Source of the DNA: Flavobacteriaceae bacterium PS02338
Lineage (GTDB): Bacteria > Bacteroidota > Bacteroidia > Sphingobacteriales > Sphingobacteriaceae
Direction: 5' to 3'
Length of the DNA: 64,000 nt
Assembly: GCA_029959615.1 (NCBI GenBank)
Contig: JASCOD010000002.1
Location: 558,001-622,000 of the forward strand
How positions within the stretch are numbered: the first letter of the stretch is position 1; every line of letters begins with the position of its first letter. Position numbers and translations under genes: made by a program. Shown here in pieces: positions 1 to 7,907 of the stretch. The notes beneath the pieces were generated by a model. It did no database searches. It saw only the letters and a program-made list of their open reading frames with translations, and had not been told where the DNA came from.

Positions 1-2
1 AA

Positions 3-140
3 TACGAAACTTGGATTAAAAACTATAAATTGGGCAAATTGTTAATTTTAGATAAGGACAAATTAGATTTCACTAATAATCCTGAAGATTTGGGAACCGT
101 AATCCAATCTATCGAAGCAGAAATTAATGGTTTGTTTTAG
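3..140 (+). CDS. Deoxynucleoside kinase, C-terminal end (partial)
   Basis: The last 45 codons of a gene entering from outside the window, ending at TAG 138-140. The tail begins YETWIKNYKLGK and ends EAEINGLF, which resembles the C-terminus of Bacteroidota deoxynucleoside kinases (dNK family). These cytoplasmic enzymes phosphorylate salvaged deoxynucleosides such as deoxyadenosine or deoxyguanosine. The P-loop and the substrate motifs would lie upstream, out of view, so the call rests only on C-terminal resemblance and is tentative. A DUF5808 gene follows after 20 bases on the same strand. Confidence 0.55.
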   Translation, partial: YETWIKNYKLGKLLILDKDKLDFTNNPEDLGTVIQSIEAEINGLF

Positions 141-160
141 AATCTAAAAACAATAATGAT

Positions 161-358
161 ATGGGTAAAGATTTCTTTCATGAAGATCCGGATAATTGGA
201 AATGGGGAATTCTTTATTTCAATAAAAGAGACCATAGAGCTATTGTACCTAAAAGAAATCCTATGATGGGCTGGACATTTAACTTTGCGCATCCTGTAGG
301 TTATGTCTTTTTAGCTTTAATTCTTCTATTAATTGTTTATCAATCAATGTATTCATGA
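161..358 (+). CDS. DUF5808 domain small membrane protein
   Basis: A 65-residue protein. The N-terminal half carries the DUF5808 pattern: DNWKWGILYFNKRDHRAIV, then VPKRNPMMGWTFNFAHP (the PKR and GWTxNF core). The C-terminal half (about residues 46-63) is one hydrophobic membrane segment. DUF5808 has no established function; it is usually found as a short domain next to a transmembrane helix. The stop codon overlaps the kdsB start by four bases (ATGA at 355-358), so the two are translationally coupled. That suggests co-expression with lipopolysaccharide precursor synthesis, but says nothing about mechanism. Confidence 0.75.
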   Translation: MGKDFFHEDPDNWKWGILYFNKRDHRAIVPKRNPMMGWTFNFAHPVGYVFLALILLLIVYQSMYS

Positions 359-1086
359 CAAAAATTATCGGCATTATACCAGCAAGGTATGCTTCAACTC
401 GTTTTCCAGGTAAACCCTTGGTGGATATCCATGGTAAAACCATGATACAAAGGGTTTATGAGCAATCAATACAAACTAAAGGTTTAGCTAATGTAGTGAT
501 AGCTACCGATGATGAACGTATTGCAGAAGAAGTAACTAATTTTGGCGGAAAATATGTGATGACCTCCTCTACTCACCAAAGTGGAACAGACCGTTGTGCG
601 GAGGTTGCAGAAAAAATGCCAGAATACGACATTGTCATTAATATACAAGGTGATGAACCTTATATTAGTCCAGAACAGATTGAGCTGTTAAGCACTTGCT
701 TTGAAGATAAAAACACACAGCTTGCTACTCTGATCAAAGAAATACATACCGATGAGGAGTTATTCAATGTAAACATTCCTAAAGTGGTAATCAACTCTCG
801 TCAAGAGGCTTTATACTTTAGTAGGCAGACTATCCCGTTTATTCGTAACGAGGAAAAAGAAAACTGGTCTAAATCACATCAGTTTTACAAACACATTGGC
901 ATTTACGGCTACCGTAGGGATATTTTGTTAGCATTAACTAAACTTCAGCCTTCTTCATTAGAATTGACGGAAAGTTTAGAACAATTACGTTGGCTAGAAA
1001 ATGGTTTTACCATCAAAACTAAAGTGACTAATCTGGAAACCATTGCCATAGATACACCAGAAGATCTAAAGAAAATATCAAAATAA
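355..1086 (+). CDS. kdsB: 3-deoxy-manno-octulosonate cytidylyltransferase (CMP-Kdo synthetase)
   Basis: Makes CMP-Kdo from CTP and Kdo, the activated sugar used for the lipopolysaccharide inner core, in the cytoplasm. The 243-residue length is normal for KdsB. The N-terminus has the nucleotide-binding signature IPARYASTRFPGKPL (residues 7-21). The metal and CTP-binding motif INIQGDEPYI follows, then QEALYFSRQTIPF, HIGIYGYRRD, and a C-terminal IDTPEDL typical of the family. The ATG overlaps the end of the DUF5808 gene. No other Kdo genes lie nearby. Confidence 0.96.
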   Translation: MTKIIGIIPARYASTRFPGKPLVDIHGKTMIQRVYEQSIQTKGLANVVIATDDERIAEEVTNFGGKYVMTSSTHQSGTDRCAEVAEKMPEYDIVINIQGDEPYISPEQIELLSTCFEDKNTQLATLIKEIHTDEELFNVNIPKVVINSRQEALYFSRQTIPFIRNEEKENWSKSHQFYKHIGIYGYRRDILLALTKLQPSSLELTESLEQLRWLENGFTIKTKVTNLETIAIDTPEDLKKISK

Positions 1087-1119
1087 TTTATTTATATTAA
1101 GGCCATTAAATCATTTGTA

Positions 1120-1659
1120 ATGAAGAAGTTTACTGTTCCTGCATTATTGATTATTGGCTTATTGTATGCTTGTAATTCTTCTACTTCGGAAAGAAGTACA
1201 GACAATGCCGAAGATCTTGAAAAAACAATAACATTTGCATTTTCTGATACAACCGAACTAGATACGTTTAAAGTAGCTTTAGTTGGTAAAGACACTAAAG
1301 ATATGCAGTTATTGTTTACAATCAAATCTGCTGTTGGTAAAGAAATTTATAGGCAGGAAATTAAGACTAGTGAACTGCTAAAGAATTATATTGCTACCGC
1401 AGATATGAAAAAGGAAAGCGATAAGATGAAGTTCTTAAAGGAGGAAATTGCTTATTTTTTTGAAGAACATCACTTTCTAGAGCCTGCAGTTACGCCAGAT
1501 GAGCAGCCAGATAAAAATGTTCCAGATAAAGCGTTCTATAACGAACTTAAACAAAATGGATTAAACGGTTTTGATTATCGTTTGGGTAAGGATCACAATG
1601 TATATATTGCTTGGTCTACTAAGGAGCAAAAAGTAAAGGTTTATTATAAATGCTGTTAG
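1120..1659 (+). CDS. Hypothetical lipoprotein
   Basis: A 179-residue protein with a lipoprotein signal: a charged start (MKK), a hydrophobic stretch, and the lipobox LLYAC with Cys18. The mature part is highly charged. Residues 80-120 (KMKFLKEEIAYFFEEH) look helical, followed by a compact domain ending VKVYYKCC. I do not recognise a family. It starts 33 bases after kdsB and is followed by a 17-bp inverted repeat that may end transcription, so it probably belongs to the kdsB group rather than to the copper-related genes downstream. Confidence 0.6.
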   Translation: MKKFTVPALLIIGLLYACNSSTSERSTDNAEDLEKTITFAFSDTTELDTFKVALVGKDTKDMQLLFTIKSAVGKEIYRQEIKTSELLKNYIATADMKKESDKMKFLKEEIAYFFEEHHFLEPAVTPDEQPDKNVPDKAFYNELKQNGLNGFDYRLGKDHNVYIAWSTKEQKVKVYYKCC

Positions 1660-1663
1660 TTTT

Positions 1664-1724
1664 TTAGCCACAGATGCACAAATTTTATATATATCTTGAA
1701 ATATATCTGTGCATCTGTGGCTAA
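1664..1724. repeat. 17-bp perfect inverted repeat (REP-like hairpin)
   Basis: The arm TTAGCCACAGATGCACA (1664-1680) is perfectly complementary to TGTGCATCTGTGGCTAA (1708-1724), with a 27-base AT-rich loop. Flanking T and A runs allow terminator-like behaviour in either direction. The same arm (TTAGCCACAGATG / CATCTGTGGC) frames the repeat at 5701-5894, so this is a dispersed repeat and not a unique terminator. Confidence 0.85.
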
Positions 1725-1739
1725 CTTAAAAAAACATCA

Positions 1740-1747
1740 TAACTTTG
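1740..1747 (+). promoter_or_regulatory. Bacteroidota -7 element TAACTTTG
   Basis: TAACTTTG matches the Bacteroidota sigma-A -7 consensus TAnnTTTG. It lies only five bases before the ATG at 1753, which would make the transcript of the CxGKC gene leaderless or nearly so. No convincing -33 element is visible. Confidence 0.5.
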
Positions 1748-1752
1748 CGGCA

Positions 1753-2130
1753 ATGAAAATCTGTAGAAAATTAGTCGCAGGGTTATTGTTGGTTGGTATT
1801 TTGGCCAATTGCTTTAACTATTGGATTGTTTCTACCTCCTACCATTTCAATAAATCCTACATTTCAGCTGTATTATGTACCAACAAAGACAAACCAGAGC
1901 GACACTGCGAAGGAAAATGTTTTTTGGACATCAAACTGAAGGAGCTTGAGCAAAAGAACAAACAAGATCAAGAGCACATGAAGAGGGTAATTGAAACGGT
2001 AGCTCCACAAAAAGCCTCATTGGTATTTAGAACCTTCGAAACTGAGGTAGAAACTCCCATTCCCAATTATTTACAGCAAAAGCCTGTAGGTAAAACAAGC
2101 GTGATTTTCCACCCTCCCAAACAAGCCTAG
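1753..2130 (+). CDS. CxGKC-motif small secreted/membrane protein, probably copper-related
   Basis: A 125-residue protein counted from ATG 1753. An in-frame TTG at 1696 would add residues encoded inside the upstream hairpin and was not used. It has one N-terminal hydrophobic segment (about residues 8-28). The conserved pattern is LCTNKDKPERHCEGKCFL, that is, a Cys, then NKxxP, then CxGKC. From memory, proteins with this pattern recur in Bacteroidota next to copper or TonB-receptor genes. A His-Pro-Pro motif lies near the C-terminus. The Cys cluster could bind metal, but this is inference. It opens the MbnP/MbnH/SCO locus. Confidence 0.6.
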   Translation: MKICRKLVAGLLLVGILANCFNYWIVSTSYHFNKSYISAVLCTNKDKPERHCEGKCFLDIKLKELEQKNKQDQEHMKRVIETVAPQKASLVFRTFETEVETPIPNYLQQKPVGKTSVIFHPPKQA

Positions 2131-2474
2131 TTAATTTTCTTGGTGGCTTATTAATTTCAACTGTTCCAAATCATTGGGATGATTGTGTTATTGTATGCTC
2201 ACTTTTGCCTATTACGTCATTGTTAAGCGAGACTTTTCCCAACTATTCGGGAAAGCGACCTTACAACTTAAAGTTTAAACAAATCGCTTTAAAATTGTTT
2301 TGCTTTGCAGCTACTTCGTGGTCGTACCTCGTAATGGCGCAGTTGGATACATCAATTAATTTTTATTAAATCGGTTCAAGAAGCACTCACAGTGTCACAT
2401 TGAGCTTGTCGAAATACACCTCAAAAGGGATTCCGATAGGCTCAGCTTGACCTTATTATACCTTAAAAATCAAA
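2131..2474. other. Gene-free spacer with degenerate REP-like fragments
   Basis: A 344-base gap with no convincing ORF. It holds fragments like the other intergenic repeats: ACGTCATTGTTAAGCGAGAC near 2214, TTTGCAGCTACTTCGTGGTCG near 2305 (similar to 40641-40665), and an imperfect inverted pair CATTGAGCTTGTCGA / GGCTCAGCTTGACC around 2400-2452. No riboswitch or clear promoter was recognised before the MbnP gene. Confidence 0.5.
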
Positions 2475-3308
2475 ATGAAAAAGATTTTAACTATCATTAC
2501 AATAAGCTCTATCCTATTTACGGCCTGTAAAAAAGATAATACTACCCCAGATTTCGACGAACAAAATTTAGCTTCATTATCGGTTGAATTCGACAACATT
2601 GTAGGCGGTAGAACTTTAACCATGGACAATTCTGCGGTACCTTATACCAATGCTACGGGTGAGAAATTTACCATTAGCTCCATTCAGTACTTCATTAGCA
2701 ATATCCAATTAACTACCACTGCAGGAAAACAATATACCGTTCCTCAAGACAGCTCTTATTTTCTAATTAAAGGCGCTGATAGAACTACTCGCTTTGCTAA
2801 GGTGAAAGTGCCAGAAGGCGATTACAACAAATTGACCTTTGTTTTAGGTGTAGATAGTCTACGTAGCACAATGCCTGTAGATAAGAGAACAGGTGTACTA
2901 GATCCAGCAGCTGGCGGTCATATGGGTGGTGGAATGTATTGGGGATGGAACTCGGGTTATATTTTCTTTAAGCTAGAAGGAAATTCAGAAGTGATTAGCG
3001 ATGATCAACTAGGTGACCCAACTGGTAAAAAACAGTTTAAATATCACATCGGTGGATTTGGCGGTTATAGCGCTCAGACAATCAATAATATTAAAACCAT
3101 TACTGTCGATTTAAACAATGCAGGTATCGCCAAAGTAAGAAAGGATAGACAAAGTAATATACATTTATTCGTTGATTTAATTAAGTTTTTCAATGGAACA
3201 AATACCTTCAGTATCAAGACTTATCCTAATGTGATGTTTAGTGAATATTCAACTAATCTCGCCAAAAATTTCAAAGATATGTTTACTCACGATCATACGG
3301 AGAACTAG
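2475..3308 (+). CDS. MbnP family copper-associated lipoprotein
   Basis: A 277-residue lipoprotein (lipobox LFTAC, Cys18, then KKD). The mature domain fits the MbnP family: SVEFDNIVGGRTL at the start, FTISSIQYFISNIQL, and the diagnostic MYWGWNSGYIFFKLEG block (residues 154-169) with Trp156 and Trp158. In characterised MbnP proteins a tryptophan is oxidised to kynurenine by the partner MbnH, and this creates a copper-binding site. The next gene, two bases downstream, encodes an MbnH-like di-haem protein, so the pair is intact. Which Trp is modified cannot be told from sequence. The surrounding SCO, YHS and CxGKC genes support a copper role. There is no methanobactin gene here, so the function is general copper handling at best. 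Confidence 0.85.
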   Translation: MKKILTIITISSILFTACKKDNTTPDFDEQNLASLSVEFDNIVGGRTLTMDNSAVPYTNATGEKFTISSIQYFISNIQLTTTAGKQYTVPQDSSYFLIKGADRTTRFAKVKVPEGDYNKLTFVLGVDSLRSTMPVDKRTGVLDPAAGGHMGGGMYWGWNSGYIFFKLEGNSEVISDDQLGDPTGKKQFKYHIGGFGGYSAQTINNIKTITVDLNNAGIAKVRKDRQSNIHLFVDLIKFFNGTNTFSIKTYPNVMFSEYSTNLAKNFKDMFTHDHTEN

Positions 3309-3310
3309 TC

Positions 3311-4357
3311 ATGCAATTACGATATATCAAATACCTTTTGGTTATTGTGATGTTTGTATACGCTTGTAAGAAAAGTGAAGTTATACAGGATAAAGTAGAA
3401 ACATTTTTGGGCTTTCAAAGGCCCAAAAATTTTCCTGAAACAGCTTACAACTTTGCAAATAATCCAGTAACTAAAGACGGTTTCGAATTAGGTAGAATGC
3501 TATTTTATGAACCTAGATTATCGCGGGATAACACCATTACTTGCGGTTCTTGTCACATCCAGTCTTCTGCATTTACTCAACATGGTCATGATGTAAGTCA
3601 TGGTATTGATGACCGGTTAGGCACGCGTAACTCTCCTCCCATCATGAACCTAGCTTGGAACAAAGCTTTCATGTGGGGTGGTGGCATTTACGATTTAGAC
3701 TTATTTCCCATCTCTCCCATTACTACACACGAAGAAATGGATGAAAGTTTGGAGAACGTGCTAAATAAATTGAAAGCAATGGATAAATATAAAAACAAGT
3801 TCAGAGCGGCTTTTGGTTCGGAAGAAATCACTACGGCAAATTTCTTAAAAGCTTTATCACAATTCATGCTACTGTGCGTGAGTAGTAATTCTAAATACGA
3901 CAAAGTGATGAGAAAAGAAGATAATGCCAGCTTCACCGCAACCGAATTGGAAGGTTACGAACTTTTCAAACAAAAATGTGCAAGCTGTCATACGGAGCCA
4001 CTTTTCACCGATAACGGTTTTAGAAATAATGGCCTAGCTCCTAGCCCAATTAATGATTTAGGGTTGTACACGGCTACCTTGTTAAATGCAGACAAGTACA
4101 AGTTCAAAGTGCCATCCTTACGCAACCTTAAATACACTGCTCCATTTATGCACGATGGTCGATTTTTAACGTTAGATGCGGTTTTTACGCATTATGTTCA
4201 TGAGGTACAAGCTACTGAAAATCTCGATCCATTATTAAATAAAAATGGTGCAAGAGGAATTGCTATCAATAACGACGAGAAAACAAAGTTGATGGCCTTT
4301 TTGAATACGCTTAACGATGAAGAATTCATCAATAATAAACTTCTAGCAGAACAATAA
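3311..4357 (+). CDS. MbnH-like di-haem cytochrome c peroxidase / MauG family enzyme
   Basis: A 348-residue lipoprotein (FVYAC, Cys19) with two c-type haem motifs: CGSCH (residues 78-82) and CASCH (223-227). The blocks FELGRMLFYEPRLSRD and YTAPFMHDGRFLTLDAV are typical of the bacterial cytochrome c peroxidase/MauG superfamily. In this family MbnH uses a bis-Fe(IV) state to oxidise a Trp of MbnP. The MbnP gene is immediately upstream, which favours that role over simple peroxide scavenging. The start codon lies two bases after the MbnP stop, and the next gene begins directly after this stop, so the three form one operon. Confidence 0.85.
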   Translation: MQLRYIKYLLVIVMFVYACKKSEVIQDKVETFLGFQRPKNFPETAYNFANNPVTKDGFELGRMLFYEPRLSRDNTITCGSCHIQSSAFTQHGHDVSHGIDDRLGTRNSPPIMNLAWNKAFMWGGGIYDLDLFPISPITTHEEMDESLENVLNKLKAMDKYKNKFRAAFGSEEITTANFLKALSQFMLLCVSSNSKYDKVMRKEDNASFTATELEGYELFKQKCASCHTEPLFTDNGFRNNGLAPSPINDLGLYTATLLNADKYKFKVPSLRNLKYTAPFMHDGRFLTLDAVFTHYVHEVQATENLDPLLNKNGARGIAINNDEKTKLMAFLNTLNDEEFINNKLLAEQ

Positions 4358-5281
4358 ATGAATTATAAAAAGACAATTATTCTTGCACTTTTAATCAGTC
4401 CGTTAGGTTTATTGGCCTGTGATATTTGCGGATGTGGTGTGGGCAGTTACTATATTGGCATTTTGCCTGAATACAACAAACGTTTTATTGGGTTGCGATA
4501 TCAACACAAACAGCTGCAAACGCATCTGGGTCCGCAGGGAAACATTACGCCATTAACTACCGATGAGACTTATCAGAGCGCAGAACTTTGGGGAGGTTGG
4601 AACTTAGGTAAGCGTTTTAGGGTACTTGCATTCGTACCTTACAACTTTAATGAGCGCAGTTCGCAAGCAAGCAGTGGCTCAAAAAATGGCTTGGGAGATA
4701 TTGCATTGATGGGTTACTATAATCTCTTCACCAAAAGTACAAGCTTAAACAGCAAACTACTAGTGCACTCACTTTGGTTAGGTGCGGGTGTGAAAGCACC
4801 TACTGGAAAATACGAGCCTAACGAAAGACTAGCTGTACAAGAAACACCCAACAACTTCCAATTAGGTACGGCTAGTACAGATTTCACAATAAATGCGGCT
4901 TACGATGTTAGGTTGAATGATTTAGGCGTAAATCTTAATGTAAATTACAAAATCAATACTGCCAATAAATACGAGTATCGATATGGAAACAAGCTAACAA
5001 CCAATGCACTGGTGTATTATAAATTCAGGTTATTTCACCAATTAACCATTGCTCCTAATACTGGTATTTTGTATGAAACAGCAGAAAAAGACATCGAGAA
5101 TAATAAATACGAAGTCGATGTTTCTGGAGGACATTCAGCTTCTTTGGTTACGGGCTTTGAGCTAGCCATGAGCAAGTTTTCTTTAGGAGCCAACTATCAA
5201 ACCATTGTTTCACAAGAACTAGCAAACCAACGAGCTAAAGCAGGTAATCGCTTAATGCTTCATATTTCAGTACCATTTTAA
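4358..5281 (+). CDS. Outer-membrane beta-barrel protein with N-terminal CDICGCG motif
   Basis: A 307-residue secreted protein. The signal peptide ends in LLAC and is followed by CDICGCG (residues 21-27), a dense Cys cluster. The rest is a series of alternating strands (FIGLRYQHKQL, SAELWGGWNL, LNVNYKIN, ending MLHISVPF), as in transporter-like barrels related to the phenol_MetA_deg superfamily. The terminal Phe is the usual Bam recognition residue. The Cys cluster beside MbnP/MbnH suggests metal capture at the cell surface or periplasmic mouth, which is inference. Cys21 could also be lipidated, so the membrane topology is uncertain. Confidence 0.65.
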   Translation: MNYKKTIILALLISPLGLLACDICGCGVGSYYIGILPEYNKRFIGLRYQHKQLQTHLGPQGNITPLTTDETYQSAELWGGWNLGKRFRVLAFVPYNFNERSSQASSGSKNGLGDIALMGYYNLFTKSTSLNSKLLVHSLWLGAGVKAPTGKYEPNERLAVQETPNNFQLGTASTDFTINAAYDVRLNDLGVNLNVNYKINTANKYEYRYGNKLTTNALVYYKFRLFHQLTIAPNTGILYETAEKDIENNKYEVDVSGGHSASLVTGFELAMSKFSLGANYQTIVSQELANQRAKAGNRLMLHISVPF

Positions 5282-5291
5282 ATTTAAGATC

Positions 5292-5696
5292 ATGATGAAA
5301 ATAAAATATCTATTTCCAATTATAGTGCTGCTAGTTTTTACAGCCTGCCAACAACAAGATAATGAACAAGCTATTAAGAAAACCATTGATGATTTGCACA
5401 ACGAAGCGATGGTAATTAATGAAAAAGCGATCAAGACGACTTTCAAGTTAGATAGTTTGCTGATACAAAAACGTGAGCAGAAAGATGCAGACACTATTGA
5501 ATTACAGAAATCTATCCATCAGCTTAATATAGCTGATGAAAAAATGATGGATTGGATGCATAATTTCCAATTGGATTTCAAAGGTTCAAAAACCGAAGCG
5601 CTGAAGTATTTCAAAGACCAATTAGATAGTGTAAAACAAGTACAAATGCAATTAGAAAAAGCGATTGAACAAGCGAAACCCTTTATGAAACCATAA
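5292..5696 (+). CDS. Coiled-coil lipoprotein, unknown function
   Basis: A 134-residue lipoprotein (VFTAC, then QQQDNEQ). The mature part is almost entirely helical and rich in Lys, Glu, Gln and Asp, with heptad-like spacing (IKKTIDDLHNEAMVINEKAI, LDSVKQVQMQLEKAIEQ), so a coiled coil is likely. I do not recognise a functional domain. It starts 10 bases after the outer-membrane protein gene and probably shares its transcript. The REP-like element at 5701-5894 separates it from the YHS and SCO genes. Confidence 0.6.
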   Translation: MMKIKYLFPIIVLLVFTACQQQDNEQAIKKTIDDLHNEAMVINEKAIKTTFKLDSLLIQKREQKDADTIELQKSIHQLNIADEKMMDWMHNFQLDFKGSKTEALKYFKDQLDSVKQVQMQLEKAIEQAKPFMKP

Positions 5697-5700
5697 TCAA

Positions 5701-5894
5701 TTAGCCACAGATGTACGGATTTAGAACATAGTATTTATGGTCATTGCGAACCGAAGCGTGGGGCTAAGATAAAGGAGCAATCTTTATAGTTTGGGATAGA
5801 AAGTATGAAAGATTACTTTTTCGAACGGTAGGAACAAGCTGTCATGATTCACCGCAATGACCAACTATGATATGATCTTGCATCTGTGGCATAA
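5701..5894. repeat. Nested composite inverted repeat
   Basis: Outer arms TTAGCCACAGATG (5701-5713) and CATCTGTGGC (5881-5890) match the hairpin at 1664-1724. Inside lies a second inverted pair, GGTCATTGCG (5739-5748) and CGCAATGACC (5853-5862), which is the same family as the repeat at 39365-39454. One REP-like element thus sits within another. Confidence 0.8.
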
Positions 5895-5909
5895 AACCCT
5901 TTCAACAAC

Positions 5910-6155
5910 ATGAAAACAACTTTAATAATCTGTATTTTTGCCCTAAGTTTTGGGTTTTTATACAAAAGCAACGCAACAGAGACAAATAAGCAAACTATTT
6001 CAATAGATAGTGTTAAAATAGACCCTATCTGTAAAATGAAGGTAAAGCAACCTGCAAATCATAAAAGCACTTATCAAAAGCAGGAATATTTGTTTTGCAG
6101 TAAAGGATGTAAATTAAAATTTGATAAAAACCCAGAACAGTACTTAAAAAAATAG
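5910..6155 (+). CDS. YHS domain periplasmic metal-binding protein
   Basis: An 81-residue protein with an N-terminal signal sequence (about residues 1-22) and one YHS domain. The core is DPICKMKV (38-45), then YLFCSKGCKLKFDKNPEQYL (60-79). The three Cys (41, 63, 67) are the usual metal ligands of this domain, which is common at the N-terminus of heavy-metal ATPases and in copper-sensing or copper-carrying proteins. Here it stands alone and exported, two bases before the SCO gene, so a periplasmic copper carrier feeding SCO is a reasonable inference. Confidence 0.85.
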   Translation: MKTTLIICIFALSFGFLYKSNATETNKQTISIDSVKIDPICKMKVKQPANHKSTYQKQEYLFCSKGCKLKFDKNPEQYLKK

Positions 6156-6157
6156 AT

Positions 6158-6802
6158 ATGAAGAAGATTTTAGGATATGCAGCAATTGCTACTTTAATAG
6201 CATTAGGTACTTCTTGTACACAAGAAAAAAAATTGCCTTTTTATGGAGACCGTGAAGCAAAAATTGCTAAAGATGCCAATGGAAATGAAAAAATAGATAC
6301 TATCTATAAAACCATTCCTGACTTCAAATTCCTCAATCAGGATAGCATTGAAGTTACGCAAGATGCGTTCAAAGGCAAGGTTTATGTAGCAGATTTCTTT
6401 TTTACTTCATGTAGTACCATCTGCCCTATCATGCACCGCAACATGAAAACGATTTTCGATAAATACAAAGACAATAAAGAAGTGATGTTTTTATCGCACA
6501 CCATTGATTTCAAATACGACAAACCTTCTGTCTTGAAGAAATATGCACAGAAATTGGGCGCTGATGTTCCGCAGTGGCAATTCCTTTATGGAAATAAAGA
6601 AGAAGTTTACAAATTGGCTGAGAAAGACTATTTGGTTGCCGTGCAAGAAGACAGTGCAGCTACAGACGGTTACGTACATCAAGGTTGGTTAGTTTTAATC
6701 GATAAGCACAGGCGTATTAGAGGTGCATATGATGGTACTAAAACCGAGGAAGTCGAAAAGTTGAAAAACGACATGGATATATTATTGGCTGAGAAAGACT
6801 AG
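6158..6802 (+). CDS. SCO1/SenC family copper chaperone
   Basis: A 214-residue lipoprotein (LGTSC, Cys20) with the SCO thioredoxin-like fold. The copper ligands are visible: CSTIC (Cys85 and Cys89, a CxxxC motif) and His174 in GYVHQGW. The region FTSCSTICPIMHRNM is characteristic. SCO proteins deliver copper to, or reduce, the CuA centre of cytochrome c oxidase, on the periplasmic side. The cytochrome c gene follows after 35 bases and the YHS gene precedes by two. Confidence in family is high; the oxidase partner is not in the window. Confidence 0.93.
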   Translation: MKKILGYAAIATLIALGTSCTQEKKLPFYGDREAKIAKDANGNEKIDTIYKTIPDFKFLNQDSIEVTQDAFKGKVYVADFFFTSCSTICPIMHRNMKTIFDKYKDNKEVMFLSHTIDFKYDKPSVLKKYAQKLGADVPQWQFLYGNKEEVYKLAEKDYLVAVQEDSAATDGYVHQGWLVLIDKHRRIRGAYDGTKTEEVEKLKNDMDILLAEKD

Positions 6803-6837
6803 TAGAGTTATAAGTTGCACGTTATAAGTTATAAGTT

Positions 6838-7284
6838 TTGAAAAAATCTCAGTTCAGCTTACAAAAGGCTATTGTTTACAGCCTCTTCTTTACTGCTATT
6901 GCGATAGTTGTTAATGCTTGCCAAAGTGCAAGCGAAATTGAAATGGCAAAATATATGTCTAACGGTAAAGATATTTACCAGGCCAGATGCCAAAATTGTC
7001 ACGGAGAAAAAGGCGAAGGTTTGGGGGAATTAGCTCCTCCATTAACCGATACAGTTTTTCTTAAGTCAAATAAACAAAAATTGGCTTGCTATATAAAAAA
7101 TGGTGTTAATGAGCCAATGGAGATTCACGGTAAAACTTATCATGAGAAAATGCCTGCCTTTAAAGATTTACATGATATCGATATTGCACAAGTAACGGTT
7201 TATATTACCAATTCTTTTGGAAATAAACAGGGCATGTACACTTACGAACAGGTGGCAAATGATTTGAAAAACTGTGTTCAGTAG
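6838..7284 (+). CDS. Class I cytochrome c lipoprotein
   Basis: A 148-residue protein starting at TTG 6838. The TTG start is preferred because it keeps a full lipoprotein signal (VVNAC, Cys28), whereas the first in-frame ATG would remove it. One haem site, CQNCH (51-55), is followed by GEKGEG, and Met105 in HEKMPAF is the likely sixth ligand. This is a mono-haem electron carrier anchored in the membrane, probably for the respiratory chain. Its position after SCO links it to oxidase assembly or electron delivery. Confidence 0.88.
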   Translation: MKKSQFSLQKAIVYSLFFTAIAIVVNACQSASEIEMAKYMSNGKDIYQARCQNCHGEKGEGLGELAPPLTDTVFLKSNKQKLACYIKNGVNEPMEIHGKTYHEKMPAFKDLHDIDIAQVTVYITNSFGNKQGMYTYEQVANDLKNCVQ

Positions 7285-7320
7285 TCAATTTATAATTATC
7301 AGCTTCAGCAATTAGAAAAT

Positions 7321-7345
7321 TTACGAAGTTTTTAAAACTTCGTAA
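7321..7345. repeat. Short perfect palindrome after the cytochrome c gene
   Basis: TTACGAAGTTTT (7321-7332) pairs with AAAACTTCGTAA (7334-7345) around a single base. It is AT-rich and lacks a following U-run, so it reads as a palindromic repeat that may stall or protect the transcript 3' end. It is not a classic terminator. Confidence 0.6.
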
Positions 7346-7515
7346 GTTAAAATACTTAATTATACTTAGCTTTTAGCAAAGGTTCCTGTAAACTAAACCC
7401 AATTGAAGTGAGCACGAAGCCAAAGCGTTAGCTTAGCGTAGTAAAACGAAAAGTGGGACTTACATTAAAAGAAGTATAGAACTTGCTTTTCCAACATCTA
7501 AACAGAATAAAATAG

Positions 7516-7523
7516 TACCTTTG
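7516..7523 (+). promoter_or_regulatory. rnpB promoter -7 element TACCTTTG
   Basis: TACCTTTG matches the Bacteroidota -7 consensus TAnnTTTG. Transcription would begin near 7530, exactly where the P1 helix of RNase P RNA begins. No good -33 element is visible at the expected spacing. Confidence 0.65.
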
Positions 7524-7529
7524 CGCTTA

Positions 7530-7899
7530 TGCAAACTGTTCTATCGCTGCGATCTTGTATCGGAGAGGAAAGTCCGGGCAACACAGAGCATCTTGCTTCC
7601 TAACGGGAAGGGGTTTAGGAATGAAGACCTAAGCCACGGAAAGTGCCGCAGAGAATATACCGCCCAACGTAAAGTTGTGGTAAGGGTGAAAACGTGAGGT
7701 AAGAGCTCACGAGCTTTGTTAGTGATAGCAAAGTTGGTAAACCCCAGGAGTTGAAAGACCAAATAGGCTAACGTATGTAGGACTGCTCGTCCGATGTTAG
7801 TGGGTAGGTCGTTAGAGGTAAGTGGCAACGCTTACAGTAGATTAATGATAGAAGTCCTGACCTTGTGTTGGGAAACAGAACCCGGCTTATAGGTTTGCA
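7530..7899 (+). ncRNA. rnpB: RNase P RNA (M1-type)
   Basis: The catalytic RNA that trims tRNA 5' ends. The universally conserved 5' core GAGGAAAGTCCGGGC is present near 7562-7576, and the 3' core ACAGAACCCGGCTTATAGGT near 7875-7894. P1 closes the molecule: TGCAAAC at 7530-7536 pairs with GTTTGCA at 7893-7899. About 370 nt is the expected size. Ends were set from P1 and from the promoter and terminator spacing. Confidence 0.96.
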
Positions 7900-7907
7900 T
7901 TTTTAAG

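Noticed and set aside
1092..1325. Minus-strand frame opposite the lipoprotein gene
   Set aside because: It is a shadow of the plus-strand lipoprotein, which has a proper signal peptide and lipobox.
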